A stretch of 36,019 bases of DNA from Candidatus Peribacteria bacterium RIFCSPHIGHO2_01_FULL_51_35 (GTDB lineage: Bacteria > Patescibacteriota > Gracilibacteria > Peribacterales > Peribacteraceae), in assembly GCA_001787535.1 (NCBI GenBank), contig MFXP01000005.1, forward strand, positions 1-36,019, written 5' to 3'. The notes under the pieces were generated by a model, which was given only the letters and a program-made list of their open reading frames with translations, was not told the origin of the DNA and searched no databases. Position numbers and translations under genes: made by a program. Numbering within the stretch: the first letter of the stretch is position 1; every line of letters starts with the position of its first letter. Shown in pieces: positions 14,230 through 24,023 of the stretch.

Positions 14230-14250
14230 GCGCCGGTTTACCGGCGCTTT

Positions 14251-14252
<2 letters not shown>
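14230..14252 (+). terminator. Rho-independent terminator
   Basis: GCGCCGG-TTTA-CCGGCGC followed by TTTTT on the plus strand. It ends the 47-aa gene unit, and its T-run overlaps the fusA stop codon on the other strand. Confidence 0.85.
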
Positions 14253-16350
<2,098 letters not shown>

Positions 16351-16387
16351 GATTGGCGATGAGAAAGGGTTGGGCTAAGGAAAAGGA

Positions 16388-16415
16388 GCATCCAGCAAAT
16401 GGATGCATTGCATCC
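16388..16415 (-). promoter_or_regulatory. fusA leader with competing hairpins
   Basis: The leader contains GCATCC/GGATGC segments three times. GCATCCA-TTTGC-TGGATGC can form a 7-bp hairpin with a 5-nt loop (16406-16388), while the central segment can instead pair with the upstream GGATGC (16415-16410), so the two folds exclude each other. A possible translational switch or an RNA stability element. Confidence 0.4.
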
Positions 16416-16428
16416 CAAAGTGCGCGAA

Positions 16429-16457
16429 AGTATAGGTTTAAAGCCGGAAACACGCAA
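16429..16457 (-). promoter_or_regulatory. fusA promoter
   Basis: Minus strand: TTGCGT (16457-16452), a 17-nt spacer, TATACT (16434-16429). Predicted start near 16422, giving a leader of about 70 nt. Confidence 0.7.
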
Positions 16458-16478
16458 CCCCGTTTAAGAGAGGTTTAG

Positions 16479-16514
16479 CATCAAACAAGAGCGCGTCTTC
16501 GACGCGCGATTAGC
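16479..16514 (+). repeat. REP unit r1, downstream of the second RAYT
   Basis: The core palindrome GCGCGTC-TTC-GACGCGC (16491-16507) is flanked by CATCAAACAAGA on the left and GATTAG on the right. The same flanks recur at r2 (16999-17034), so the two units form direct repeats on either side of the RAYT gene. Confidence 0.85.
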
Positions 16515-16530
16515 AGATTTACGCGCAAAA

Positions 16531-16974
16531 TCATTCCCACGGTATTTCCAAAGGCTCTAGATCCCAATGATTTGCCGCAGACGACCATGGATATTCTTCC
16601 GGCATCTCTGAAAGATTTTTCCGAACAGGATTCAGGAGAATGTATTTCAAGGCTTCCGTGGAATTGCGAATCTCGCGAATGTGAAAACGCGGTTGCCATA
16701 GTTTTGATATGCCCAACTGAAAAGCCAAACCCATTTTGTACGCACGCATGATTTTGGAAATAGATCCTCCTGCGGGAACAGTGAAAAGAAAATGGCAATG
16801 ATCCGGCATAATTACAAACCCATGAATGAAGAACGGATAGAGTTGTTGCACCCGGTACAAATGCTCTATGGCTTCAGTGGCATACGCAGCGTTCTCAAAA
16901 AATTTCTTTCCGTAAAAAGTATTTGTAGTCACCAACATCAGCACTTCGTTTTGCACGGGATGACGTTGTGTCAT
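16531..16974 (-). CDS. REP-associated tyrosine transposase (RAYT)
   Basis: 147 aa, near the shorter end for the family. The HUH motif is MPDHCHFLF, and the nucleophile Tyr lies in ALKYILLNPVRKNL, followed by the conserved YPWSSA segment. RAYTs cut and join single-stranded REP hairpins. Six REP units with the same tail lie within 16479-17210 and two of them bracket the gene, so this is probably the enzyme that propagates this REP family. A TAGTAT box ends 9 nt before the ATG. It sits between rpsG and fusA, an unusual place that splits the str operon. Intact, with no frameshift. Confidence 0.88.
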   Translation of the reverse strand: MTQRHPVQNEVLMLVTTNTFYGKKFFENAAYATEAIEHLYRVQQLYPFFIHGFVIMPDHCHFLFTVPAGGSISKIMRAYKMGLAFQLGISKLWQPRFHIREIRNSTEALKYILLNPVRKNLSEMPEEYPWSSAANHWDLEPLEIPWE

Positions 16975-16998
16975 TGTAAAACCATACTACAAAAAAAT

Positions 16999-17210
16999 CA
17001 TCAAACAAGAGCACGTCTTCGACGTGCGATTAGTACCATAAACACCTAATAATCGCAGGTCGAAGACCTGCTCTATATGCATTTTGCCCCCCCAGAGCGC
17101 GTCTTCGACGCGCGACTATTTGCATATAACCAATTCATCGCGGATCGACGATCCGCTCTACGGGTGCACGCTATTCCATCATAAATAATCGCAGGTCGAA
17201 GACCTGCTCT
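16999..17210. repeat. REP/REPIN array r2-r6
   Basis: Five palindromes: r2 GCACGTC-TTC-GACGTGC (17011-17027, forward), r3 GCAGGTC-GAA-GACCTGC (17055-17071, reverse), r4 GCGCGTC-TTC-GACGCGC (17097-17113, forward), r5 GCGGATC-GAC-GATCCGC (17140-17156, reverse) and r6 identical to r3 (17191-17207, reverse). In a common orientation each reads AGAGC-stem-GCGAYTA-like. Stem bases differ between units but always stay complementary. r2/r3 and r4/r5 are inverted doublets, the REPIN arrangement. Confidence 0.88.
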
Positions 17211-17230
17211 GCAGCTGCATTATTACACTA

Positions 17231-17692
17231 CTACCGATCCTGGCGTGCCAAGTGCGCAAACGCTTTGTTTGCCTGCGCCATCTTCAGCACATCTTGCTTC
17301 TTCTTGATGGCAGAGCCTTGGTCGGCGGATGCGTCCAAGAGTTCCAGCGCAAGCTTCTGCGCCATCGGGATGCCCTTGCGATCGCGTGCGGCCGTGAGGA
17401 TCCAACGGATGCTGAGCGCCTGTTGGCGGCGCGGACCCACTTCCACCGGCACTTGGTACACGGAACCGGCCACGCGTTTCGGGCGGACTTCCACCAGCGG
17501 CGTGACATTGAGTAATGCTTTTGTGAAGACCTCCATGGGAGCATCCTTCGTACGCGTTTTGATAATCTCCAAAGATTCTGCAAAGATCCTACGAGCCGTG
17601 GACTTTTTGCCGCGCTTCATCAGGCAGCAAATGAACTTCTCGAGGAGAGGATCGGAACCCTGTGGGATGTACTGTTTTACTTTTCTTGCCAT
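17231..17692 (-). CDS. rpsG: 30S ribosomal protein S7
   Basis: 153 aa (usual about 156). It contains FICCLMKRGKKSTARRIF, the family core PLVEVRPKRVAGSVYQVPVEVGPRRQQALSIRW and the helical C-terminus. S7 nucleates assembly of the 30S head by binding the 3' domain of 16S rRNA. It lies 139 nt after rpsL with an inverted repeat in the gap. A TATCCT box ends 9 nt before the ATG with GTAACA at 18 nt further upstream, so independent leaderless transcription is possible. No Shine-Dalgarno. Confidence 0.97.
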   Translation of the reverse strand: MARKVKQYIPQGSDPLLEKFICCLMKRGKKSTARRIFAESLEIIKTRTKDAPMEVFTKALLNVTPLVEVRPKRVAGSVYQVPVEVGPRRQQALSIRWILTAARDRKGIPMAQKLALELLDASADQGSAIKKKQDVLKMAQANKAFAHLARQDR

Positions 17693-17701
17693 GAGTAGAG
17701 A

Positions 17702-17731
17702 AGGATAATAATCGGAAGGTTATATTGTTAC
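17702..17731 (-). promoter_or_regulatory. Possible leaderless promoter of rpsG
   Basis: GTAACA (17731-17726), an 18-nt spacer, TATCCT (17707-17702), then 9 nt to the ATG. Each box is a moderate match. The -35 overlaps one arm of the inverted repeat 17718-17814. Confidence 0.4.
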
Positions 17732-17814
17732 ATTGCTATATTGTTCGCCAAGCCACGGGCGGTCGTGACCGCCGGCAAGCGTGTCTGATGATTGATGAGG
17801 GTAACAATATAACC
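17718..17814. repeat. Inverted repeat in the rpsL-rpsG gap
   Basis: GGTTATATTGTTAC (17718-17731) and GTAACAATATAACC (17801-17814) are perfect 14-nt inverted arms. Between them is a smaller palindrome around GGCGGTC-GT-GACCGCC (about 17759-17774). AT-rich arms outside a GC-rich core suggest an inserted palindromic element rather than an S7-binding leader. Confidence 0.65.
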
Positions 17815-17831
17815 ATATAACAATATAACAA

Positions 17832-18254
17832 TTAAGATGCCTTAGGTTTCTTCGCACCGTATCTCGATCTTCCCTGCTTGCGATCGCGCACGCCTTCGGT
17901 ATCCAAAATGCCGCGAATGATGTGGTAACGAACACCCGGAAGGTCTTTTACGCGGCCGCCACGTACTAGAACAACAGAGTGTTCTTGCAGGTTGTGGCCT
18001 TCTCCCATGATGTACGCCTTCACTTCATGGCCGTTCGTCAGGCGCACGCGAGCGATCTTGCGAAGAGCGGAGTTTGGTTTCTTCGGGGTCATGGTCGTGA
18101 CTTTGATGCAGACGCCGCGCTTGAAGGGCGCCCCTTTTGGGAGCGGCACATCACGCATGTTGAGTGCGTTCCATGTCGTACGCAGCGCCGGCACTTTGGA
18201 CTTGGTGCGGCGGTTCCTGCGAGGCCTGCGGACGAGCTGGTTGATTGTAGGCAT
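17832..18254 (-). CDS. rpsL: 30S ribosomal protein S12
   Basis: 140 aa from [13 protein letters not shown]. The family core [29 protein letters not shown] and the decoding-loop [13 protein letters not shown] are intact. S12 sits at the decoding centre and controls fidelity. A TTG three codons upstream (18263) is in frame, but the standard S12 start is the ATG at 18254, which lies exactly 9 nt after a TACTAT -10; the TTG falls inside the predicted untranscribed spacer. It follows rpoC in the same direction with about 100 nt between. Confidence 0.97.
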   Translation of the reverse strand: MPTINQLVRRPRRNRRTKSKVPALRTTWNALNMRDVPLPKGAPFKRGVCIKVTTMTPKKPNSALRKIARVRLTNGHEVKAYIMGEGHNLQEHSVVLVRGGRVKDLPGVRYHIIRGILDTEGVRDRKQGRSRYGAKKPKAS

Positions 18255-18263
18255 TGGGGTCAA

Positions 18264-18292
18264 ATAGTAAGTGGAGTGGCGAGGGATGTAAA
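18264..18292 (-). promoter_or_regulatory. Leaderless promoter of rpsL
   Basis: Minus strand: TTTACA (18292-18287), a 17-nt spacer, TACTAT (18269-18264), 9 nt to the ATG. It decides the rpsL start and predicts a transcript without a leader. Confidence 0.7.
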
Positions 18293-18313
18293 GATGAATG
18301 AGGGAGAAGATGC

Positions 18314-18355
18314 AAGACTCAAGACATAAGCCTTACATCTTATAGCTTGAGTCTT
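18314..18355. repeat. Hairpin at the rpoC stop
   Basis: AAGACTCAAG (18314-18323) pairs with CTTGAGTCTT (18346-18355); inside, ATAAG pairs with CTTAT. The stem reaches into the rpoC stop codon. No T-run follows on the minus strand, so it is more likely an RNA stability element or weak terminator between rpoC and rpsL than a classical terminator. Confidence 0.55.
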
Positions 18356-21300
18356 ATGGCTCAATTGGTTCAGAAGGTTCCTCGTCATCAGGCAATGAGA
18401 GATAGCGCTTTCGGTAGACTTCTCCCGTCGGGATGAGTCGTCCGATGATGACGTTTTCCTTGAGGCCTTGGAGCATGTCGATGCGACGCGTGGTCGCTGC
18501 CTCCACAAGGACGCGGATGGTTTCCTGGAAGGATGCGCCTGCGAGCCAGCTGTCCGTGGCGAGCGCGACGCGCGTGATGCCGAGCAGCAGTTGTTCGTAC
18601 GTGCCCTGCTTTCGTCTGCCGACTTTCTCTTTGATGATGCGCTCATTTTCATACTGCACTTCGCCGAGGTCTGCAGTCTCCCCCGGCAGGAATTTCGTGT
18701 CGCCGGCGTCGATCATGCGAACTTTGCTGAACATCTTTTTGACGATTATTTCCAAGTGCTTGTCATTGATGGTCTGTCCTTGCGATGCGTAGATGTGCTG
18801 CACGTCGTGGACGATGTAACTCTGCACGGCGTAGGGCCCACGTTTTTCGAGCAGCTCTTGCAAGTTGTAGTGTCCGACGTTCAGCGCCTCACCCGGCTCC
18901 ACGAACTGTCCCGTTTTCACGAGGAGTGACTCGCGACCGCCGAGTTCATAGACGCGCTCTTGCGCAAGTTCGTGGCGAACCTTTACGGCACTCTCAGTGA
19001 TCTCGCTGACAGTGCCGGCGATGGTCGCCTTGATGGTGGATTTGTCATTGAGCGAGCGCGCGAGCACCATGCGTTCTTTCACAGCCTGTCCTTTCTTCAC
19101 CGCGACTTCGTACTGCGGCGGAAGCACGTAGGTGTCTTCGCCCGGTTCCTCGGCTGCGATGGTGACGACGGCTTTGCCGCTCTGATGCGTGATTTTCACA
19201 CGACCTGCAATGTCGCTGAGCGTGGCAGGCGTGCGCGGGGAACGCGCTTCGAAGAGTTCCTCCACACGGGTAAGACCTTGGGTGATGTCCGCTCCTTCGG
19301 CGACACCTCCCATGTGGAAGGTTCTCATGGTGAGCTGCGTTCCCGGTTCACCGATGGACTGCGCGGCAATGATGCCGACCGGCGTGCCGATCTTCACCAC
19401 TTTGTTGTCACTGAGGTCGCGCCCGTAGCACTGCATGCAAATGCCGCCGCGCGTCTTGCATGTCATGACGGAACGGAGCACCACTTCGTTGATGTTGTTC
19501 TTCTTCAATTCCGCAATGAGATCGGAATCGATTTCCTGGTCGCGCTTGCCGAGCGTCGTTCCGTTGACCTTGAGGTCTTTCGCAAGCATGCGTCCGAAAA
19601 TGCGGACTTCGAATTTCTCGCCGATCGCTTCGCTCTCTGCGCGCGTGACATTGTGGCCGTCTTTGGATCCGCAGTCTTCCTCACGAATGATGATGTCCTG
19701 CACGGCGTCCACCAAACGACGCGTCAGGTAGCCGGCTTCCGCGGTTTTCAGCGCAGTGTCGGATTTTCCTTTGCGTCCTCCGTGTGTGGCGATGAAGTAC
19801 TCAAGCACGTTGAACCCCCCTTTCAAGTTGCTCTGCACCGGAAGTTCGATGGTGCGGCCGGACGGGTTTGCGACCAGTCCTTTCATGCCGGCCAGCTGCG
19901 TCACCTGTCCCCAGTTGCCGCGGGCGCCGGAATCGATGACGTACGTGACGTCGTTCAATTCATGCGATTGGAATTCCTTGATCATCGCAGTGGTCACTTC
20001 GTTCTTCGTCTCCGACCAAATGCGGATGGCGTGGTTGTAGCGTTCATCCGCGGTGACGAGTCCTTTCCAGTAGAAATTGTTGATCTTGCGAATCTTCTCG
20101 TTCGCTGCTTCCAGGAGTTTCTTTCGTTCCGCGGGAACGACGATGTCCGAAGCCGCAATGGAGATGCCGGAGATGGTTGCGTACTCAAAGCCGATGTCCT
20201 TGATGCGGTCGGCGAAGGCGACCGTCTCCTCGCGTCCCACAACCTCCAGCGCTCGTGCGACGAGATCGGAGAGACTCTTTTTCCTCATGGTCGTATTCAC
20301 AAGGCCGAGCTCTTTGGGAACGATGTCCTGGAACTTGAGACGACCAATGGAGGTTTCGATAAATGTCGAAGGTTTCTCTTCCGTACCCGTCTCCGTGCGG
20401 ACTTTGATCTTCGCTTGGAGATTCACGATGCCGTGGTCGTACGAAAGGTACGCTTCCTCCGGAGAGCTGAAGACCATCCCTTCTCCTTTGAATCCGTTAT
20501 GCACTTGCGTGAGGAAGTAACACCCCAGCACCATGTCTTGGGCAGGGTTGATGATGGGTTCTCCAGCGGATGGCTTGAGGACGTTATTGGATGCGGACAT
20601 GAGTTCGCGCGCTTCCTTTTGAGCTTTGTCACCCAGCGGAACGTGCACGGCCATTTGGTCTCCGTCGAAGTCGGCGTTGAAGGCCGCACACACAAGAGGA
20701 TGCAACTGGATGGCCAAACCTTCGATGAGCTGCGGACGGAACGCTTGAATGCCGAGACGGTGAAGCGTCGGCGCACGGTTGAGGAGAACGTATTTGTCCT
20801 GGATGACTTCTTCCAAAATGTCCCACACTTCCTTCGCGCCGTCTTGCACCAAGCGTTCTGCGGCTTTCACGTTGTGCGCCAGTTCGCCGCGGAGAATTTT
20901 TCCGATGACGAACGGCTTGAAGAGTTTCATCGCCATTTCTTTCGGCAAACCGCATTGATTGAGTCTCAAGTGCGGACCGACGACGATGACGGAACGACCG
21001 GAGTAATCCACGCGTTTACCAAGCAAGTTCTGGCGGAAGCGTCCTTGCTTTCCTTTCAACATGTCGGAGAGCGAACGGAGTTTTCGACGATCCCCTGCGG
21101 TAAAGAGCGTCTTTCCTGCACGTGCGGAGTTATTGAGGAGCGTGTCGACGGATTCCTGAAGCATGCGTTTCTCGTTGCGACAGATGACTTCCGGCGCACC
21201 GATGCTCATCAGTTTTTTCAAACGGTTGTTGCGGTTGATGACGCGGCGATACAAATCATTCAAGTCCGATGTCGCAAAGCGTCCTCCGTCCAACTGCACC

Positions 21301-22247
21301 ATCGGGCGAAGATCCGGTGGGATGATGGGCAAGCGGGTCAGCACCATCCATTCGGGTTTGATGCCGGCCTGCTGCAACGAGCTTACGAGCTTGATGCGCT
21401 TCATGATTTTCTTCAGCTTCTGTCCGCTGGATTGCTCGCGTTCTTTTTGCAGATCGATGAGGAGTTGCCCGAACTCGAGTCCCATGATGATTTCGCGGAG
21501 TGATTCGGCACCAGTGCCGGCGCGGAACACATGTCCGAATTTCATGTTCATCTCACGGAATTTCAATTCCGAGAGAACGGATCCCACGTGCAGGTTTTTG
21601 AGATCATCCATCGCATCTTTCTGATTCTGCTTGAGCGAGTCCAACTTCTCGGCAACATCGGCGTCCAATGCGTCCAACTGTGCGCGCTGCGCCTTGCTCT
21701 CCTGCAGTTTCTTTTTCGCTTCGTCGTACTCACGCTTGATCTGCGTTTTCCGCGCTTCCATGCTGCTCACGATTTCCTTCTCCACGTCTTTCTTGGCTTC
21801 CATATCGGTCGCAATGACGATGTACGCGGCAAAGTAGACGATCTGTTCGAGCGTCTTGATGGGAAGATCGAGCAAGAGGCCGATGCGTGACGGCGAACTG
21901 CGGAGGAACCAAATGTGCGTGACGGGCACGGCCAAATTGATGTGTCCCATGCGCTCGCGGCGCACGATGGATCGTGTGACTTCGACTCCGCACTTTTCAC
22001 AGATCACTCCCGCGTAGCGCACTCCTTTATACTTGCCGCAGAAACACTGGAAGTTTTTCGTCGGTCCAAAGATGCGCTCGCAGAAAAGTCCGTCCGGTTC
22101 CGCGCGCTGCGTGCGGTAGTTCACGGTCTCCGCCTTGGTCACTTCTCCGCGTGACCATGCAAGCATGTCTTCCGCACTGGAGACGGAGAGTGCAACGGCG
22201 TCGAAGCTGTCTGTTGCGGAAGACTTGTGGGAATGTGGTGCGGGCAT
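18354..22247 (-). CDS. rpoC: RNA polymerase beta-prime subunit
   Basis: 1297 aa. N-terminal zinc site C68/C70/C83/C86, rudder and clamp region, catalytic Mg-binding NADFDGD at 524-530, bridge/trigger regions around GMKGLVANPSGRTIELPVQSNLKGGFNVLEYF (one word shortened here: the GLVANP and NLKGG blocks are clear), and a second zinc site ending in CKTRGGICMQC. It forms the active centre of RNA polymerase with beta. Unlike most bacteria, rpoB is not upstream; the next gene is a small unknown. A good promoter with a leader of about 100 nt drives it separately. No Shine-Dalgarno at the ATG. Confidence 0.98.
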   Translation of the reverse strand: MPAPHSHKSSATDSFDAVALSVSSAEDMLAWSRGEVTKAETVNYRTQRAEPDGLFCERIFGPTKNFQCFCGKYKGVRYAGVICEKCGVEVTRSIVRRERMGHINLAVPVTHIWFLRSSPSRIGLLLDLPIKTLEQIVYFAAYIVIATDMEAKKDVEKEIVSSMEARKTQIKREYDEAKKKLQESKAQRAQLDALDADVAEKLDSLKQNQKDAMDDLKNLHVGSVLSELKFREMNMKFGHVFRAGTGAESLREIIMGLEFGQLLIDLQKEREQSSGQKLKKIMKRIKLVSSLQQAGIKPEWMVLTRLPIIPPDLRPMVQLDGGRFATSDLNDLYRRVINRNNRLKKLMSIGAPEVICRNEKRMLQESVDTLLNNSARAGKTLFTAGDRRKLRSLSDMLKGKQGRFRQNLLGKRVDYSGRSVIVVGPHLRLNQCGLPKEMAMKLFKPFVIGKILRGELAHNVKAAERLVQDGAKEVWDILEEVIQDKYVLLNRAPTLHRLGIQAFRPQLIEGLAIQLHPLVCAAFNADFDGDQMAVHVPLGDKAQKEARELMSASNNVLKPSAGEPIINPAQDMVLGCYFLTQVHNGFKGEGMVFSSPEEAYLSYDHGIVNLQAKIKVRTETGTEEKPSTFIETSIGRLKFQDIVPKELGLVNTTMRKKSLSDLVARALEVVGREETVAFADRIKDIGFEYATISGISIAASDIVVPAERKKLLEAANEKIRKINNFYWKGLVTADERYNHAIRIWSETKNEVTTAMIKEFQSHELNDVTYVIDSGARGNWGQVTQLAGMKGLVANPSGRTIELPVQSNLKGGFNVLEYFIATHGGRKGKSDTALKTAEAGYLTRRLVDAVQDIIIREEDCGSKDGHNVTRAESEAIGEKFEVRIFGRMLAKDLKVNGTTLGKRDQEIDSDLIAELKKNNINEVVLRSVMTCKTRGGICMQCYGRDLSDNKVVKIGTPVGIIAAQSIGEPGTQLTMRTFHMGGVAEGADITQGLTRVEELFEARSPRTPATLSDIAGRVKITHQSGKAVVTIAAEEPGEDTYVLPPQYEVAVKKGQAVKERMVLARSLNDKSTIKATIAGTVSEITESAVKVRHELAQERVYELGGRESLLVKTGQFVEPGEALNVGHYNLQELLEKRGPYAVQSYIVHDVQHIYASQGQTINDKHLEIIVKKMFSKVRMIDAGDTKFLPGETADLGEVQYENERIIKEKVGRRKQGTYEQLLLGITRVALATDSWLAGASFQETIRVLVEAATTRRIDMLQGLKENVIIGRLIPTGEVYRKRYLSLPDDEEPSEPIEP

Positions 22248-22356
22248 GGACGAGGATGTGAAGAAGTAAGATCTGAGAATTAATTACATATGAAACTCCG
22301 CAGCTCGTCCGCACCAATCGTCTGAATTGGGAGAAGAACTTCGGAAATGTGCAGGC

Positions 22357-22385
22357 ATTCTACGAATGGATGATACGTAATGCAA
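22357..22385 (-). promoter_or_regulatory. rpoC promoter
   Basis: Minus strand: TTGCAT (22385-22380), a 17-nt spacer, TAGAAT (22362-22357). Predicted start near 22350. The leader includes a CCAAT/ATTGG hairpin. The rest of the 22248-22531 gap shows no gene. Confidence 0.65.
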
Positions 22386-22531
22386 ATCGATTTTCCTGAA
22401 TATTGATGAATTCGAGGAAATTATTGAACACAAAATTTGTTCAAATTATCTTAGCTTCCACTTTCATTCAAGCTCGATTTCTTGGTGTCCTCCGACGCAA
22501 TGATGATCAAGACTGTCAACACAAAAAATAT

Positions 22532-22828
22532 TTATCCAGGAACAATTTTGAGCAATTCATTGCAATAGCATGTAGCAGAATAGGAAAGCTTGTGATAATC
22601 CACAGAATCCGTCTTCGTTTTGAATGAATATCCATCCGCATCTACCAGATCCCCACCATTGCCAATGACATTGAGCATACACTGGAGACCCTTGCGTGTT
22701 TCATCGCACAATGGCAATCCATTGAGGGGCACAAACGTTGGACAGGATTCCTTCCAGACAAGTTGCACAATGCGCGTTGGAGGAAGCTCATCCGAATCAT
22801 CTTCCTTTGATTCAAAATCATCGTCCAT
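22532..22828 (-). CDS. Hypothetical acidic protein, 98 aa
   Basis: The N-terminus is very acidic (MDDDFESKEDDSDELPP). The rest has five Cys (ESCP, PLCDE, LQCML, CYC) and a GNGGDLVDADGYSF turn; the Cys could bind metal or form disulfides. It starts 2 nt after the stop of the upstream zinc-ribbon gene, so the two are surely cotranscribed and probably coupled. No family recognised. Confidence 0.6.
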   Translation of the reverse strand: MDDDFESKEDDSDELPPTRIVQLVWKESCPTFVPLNGLPLCDETRKGLQCMLNVIGNGGDLVDADGYSFKTKTDSVDYHKLSYSATCYCNELLKIVPG

Positions 22829-22830
22829 AT

Positions 22831-23214
22831 TTACACAATGTCAGTCTTGCGTGCGTTCGCTTGCGTATCCGAACTGCCAAACTGTTTAAACAACTCAGAG
22901 AAGGATCCACCTGATTTTTCGAGTGCACTCGAAAGCATTTTGATCTCTTCTTCTTTTAAGTTGAGCGTGGACGAGGTGTTCTCCAGTCCCGCTTTGTCAT
23001 TCTGCACGCCGAGGTTTTCCGCACCCTGTAATGATGCATGCAACACGATGAATGCGTCGCAGGTGTCGCATTTCAGTTGGAGAAGCATGAAACTATCGCC
23101 CGCCATGCGAACGGATGTCATGTCAACGGGAATTCGTTTACCGCACTGGGGGCAACGCATCTGCTGCTCTATCCGTGCAATGATCTGCTGCAGCGTATGA
23201 GGATCCAAATCCAT
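22831..23214 (-). CDS. Zinc-ribbon protein, 127 aa
   Basis: From the ATG at 23214: a helical N-terminus (LDPHTLQQIIARIEQQM), then a zinc ribbon with RCPQCGKRI and KCDTCDAF pairs, then an acidic/Ser-rich helical tail. Zinc ribbons of this shape bind nucleic acid or partner proteins; the role is not known. The frame is open to 23301, but an extended -10 (TGCTATCAT) ends 8 nt before the ATG at 23214, supporting this start. It forms a two-gene unit with the 98-aa gene. Confidence 0.65.
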   Translation of the reverse strand: MDLDPHTLQQIIARIEQQMRCPQCGKRIPVDMTSVRMAGDSFMLLQLKCDTCDAFIVLHASLQGAENLGVQNDKAGLENTSSTLNLKEEEIKMLSSALEKSGGSFSELFKQFGSSDTQANARKTDIV

Positions 23215-23222
23215 ACGCGGGA

Positions 23223-23231
23223 ATGATAGCA
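23223..23231 (-). promoter_or_regulatory. Extended -10, leaderless, for the zinc-ribbon gene
   Basis: TGCTATCAT on the minus strand, 8 nt before the ATG at 23214. No -35 at normal spacing. Confidence 0.5.
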
Positions 23232-23280
23232 CGGAATGCCTTTCGCAAGAAGAAAAACTCCTGCATTCCAACCGCATTTT

Positions 23281-23300
23281 TGTCCCGCGACAGCGGGACA
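23281..23300. repeat. GTCCCGC/GCGGGAC dispersed hairpin, copy 4
   Basis: TGTCCCGC-GACA-GCGGGACA, an 8-bp perfect stem, in the divergent gap between the zinc-ribbon gene and the gene at 23373. Confidence 0.7.
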
Positions 23301-23358
23301 ATCCGTCCTATCCCCGAAGCCGGCGACCGTTTTCATCGCATAACCGTATAAAAAGAGA

Positions 23359-23364
23359 TATCAT
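23359..23364 (+). promoter_or_regulatory. -10 box for the gene at 23373
   Basis: TATCAT, 8 nt before the ATG; the -35 is weak. Predicted leaderless. Confidence 0.4.
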
Positions 23365-23372
23365 CTGCTTGA

Positions 23373-23888
23373 ATGAAAAAGAAGACCTCCTCTCCTCTCG
23401 CAGTCCACGCAACCATTGCAGCGGCTGCCTTGGGAGGGTTTCTTCTCTTGCCGCTTTTGTCCGGCGAAGATCTTCTTTCGACCATCCCTGCAACATCGCC
23501 TGCGGAAATCGGCGTGGAACACACCATGCCGGCAACGCTCGCACTCACGCTTGCGGTAACCGATGAAGCGAAGGGAATTTTGGAGGTCTCGCACGATGCC
23601 GCGGAAACGGTCTTCGTCAGTCTTCCGGAAACATGGATTCTCTGGGAAGTGCGAGGAAAGGCACTCGCAGATATTAAGGAGGACGCTCCATCCTTTGGCT
23701 TCATTCGCTGGCATATTCCAGCGGGAGCCACGCTCTCCTTTCGCCTGGAGGAAATCCCCTCTTCGCTGAGTGCAGAGAATCCTTCTGGCGTTTCCCTCAA
23801 AATCCAACTGACCACCGTGGATCTGGTGAGCGAACACGTGGGGCGCAATGTGATTCTTGTAAAAAATGCACGGGCCAAAATCTGGTAA
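23373..23888 (+). CDS. Membrane-anchored extracytoplasmic protein, 171 aa
   Basis: A Lys-rich start and a hydrophobic helix (residues about 9-30, VHATIAAAALGGFLLLPLL) form an uncleaved signal anchor. The remaining 140 residues alternate as beta strands (LALTLAV, GILEVSH, TVFVSLPETWILWEVRG, SFGFIRWHIPAG, ATLSFRLEEI, SLKIQLTTVDLV), suggesting a single immunoglobulin-like or cohesin-like sandwich outside the membrane (inference from the strand pattern). No named family recognised. It is divergent from the zinc-ribbon gene. Confidence 0.65.
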   Translation: MKKKTSSPLAVHATIAAAALGGFLLLPLLSGEDLLSTIPATSPAEIGVEHTMPATLALTLAVTDEAKGILEVSHDAAETVFVSLPETWILWEVRGKALADIKEDAPSFGFIRWHIPAGATLSFRLEEIPSSLSAENPSGVSLKIQLTTVDLVSEHVGRNVILVKNARAKIW

Positions 23889-23929
23889 CTAGGCGTGAGA
23901 AAGAAACCTACGGTTTCTCTCTCGGGCTC

Positions 23930-23949
23930 CCTGCCTGCCGGCAGGCAGG
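23930..23949. repeat. 20-bp perfect palindrome, copy 2
   Basis: CCTGCCTGCCGGCAGGCAGG, identical to 4336-4355. It is followed within 20 nt by the long hairpin 23967-24023. Upstream, a GAAACC-TAC-GGTTTC hairpin (23903-23917) with a following TCTCTCTC may end the 171-aa gene. Confidence 0.8.
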
Positions 23950-23966
23950 TCTCTTCCCTTAGAAGA

Positions 23967-24023
23967 GTGGCTCCAGCGCGGCACCCTTCGGCTGGCTCAG
24001 GGTAAAAAGCCGCGCTTAGCCAC
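23967..24023. repeat. Long three-part hairpin before cofE
   Basis: Nested inverted repeats: GTGGCT/AGCCAC (23967-23972, 24018-24023), AGCGCGGC/GCCGCGCT (23975-23982, 24009-24016) and ACCCT/AGGGT (23983-23987, 23999-24003). Together they give about 19 paired bases with small bulges. CGATTT/AAATCG (24023-24041) and the AGGGCAGACAAAGAAAGAA repeat follow. Resembles the composite repeats around nrdJ. Confidence 0.7.

Noticed and set aside
16479-17210. Possible CRISPR array
   Set aside because: Units are palindromes with varying stems in both orientations and irregular spacing, with no cas genes; a REP/REPIN array fits better.
18960-21503. Very long open frame (847 codons) on the plus strand
   Set aside because: Antisense shadow of rpoC; composition driven by rpoC codon bias, no start signals, no recognisable domain.
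22403-22627. 74-codon plus-strand frame in the rpoC upstream region
   Set aside because: No start signal, antisense to the rpoC promoter region and to the end of the 98-aa gene; no recognisable features.
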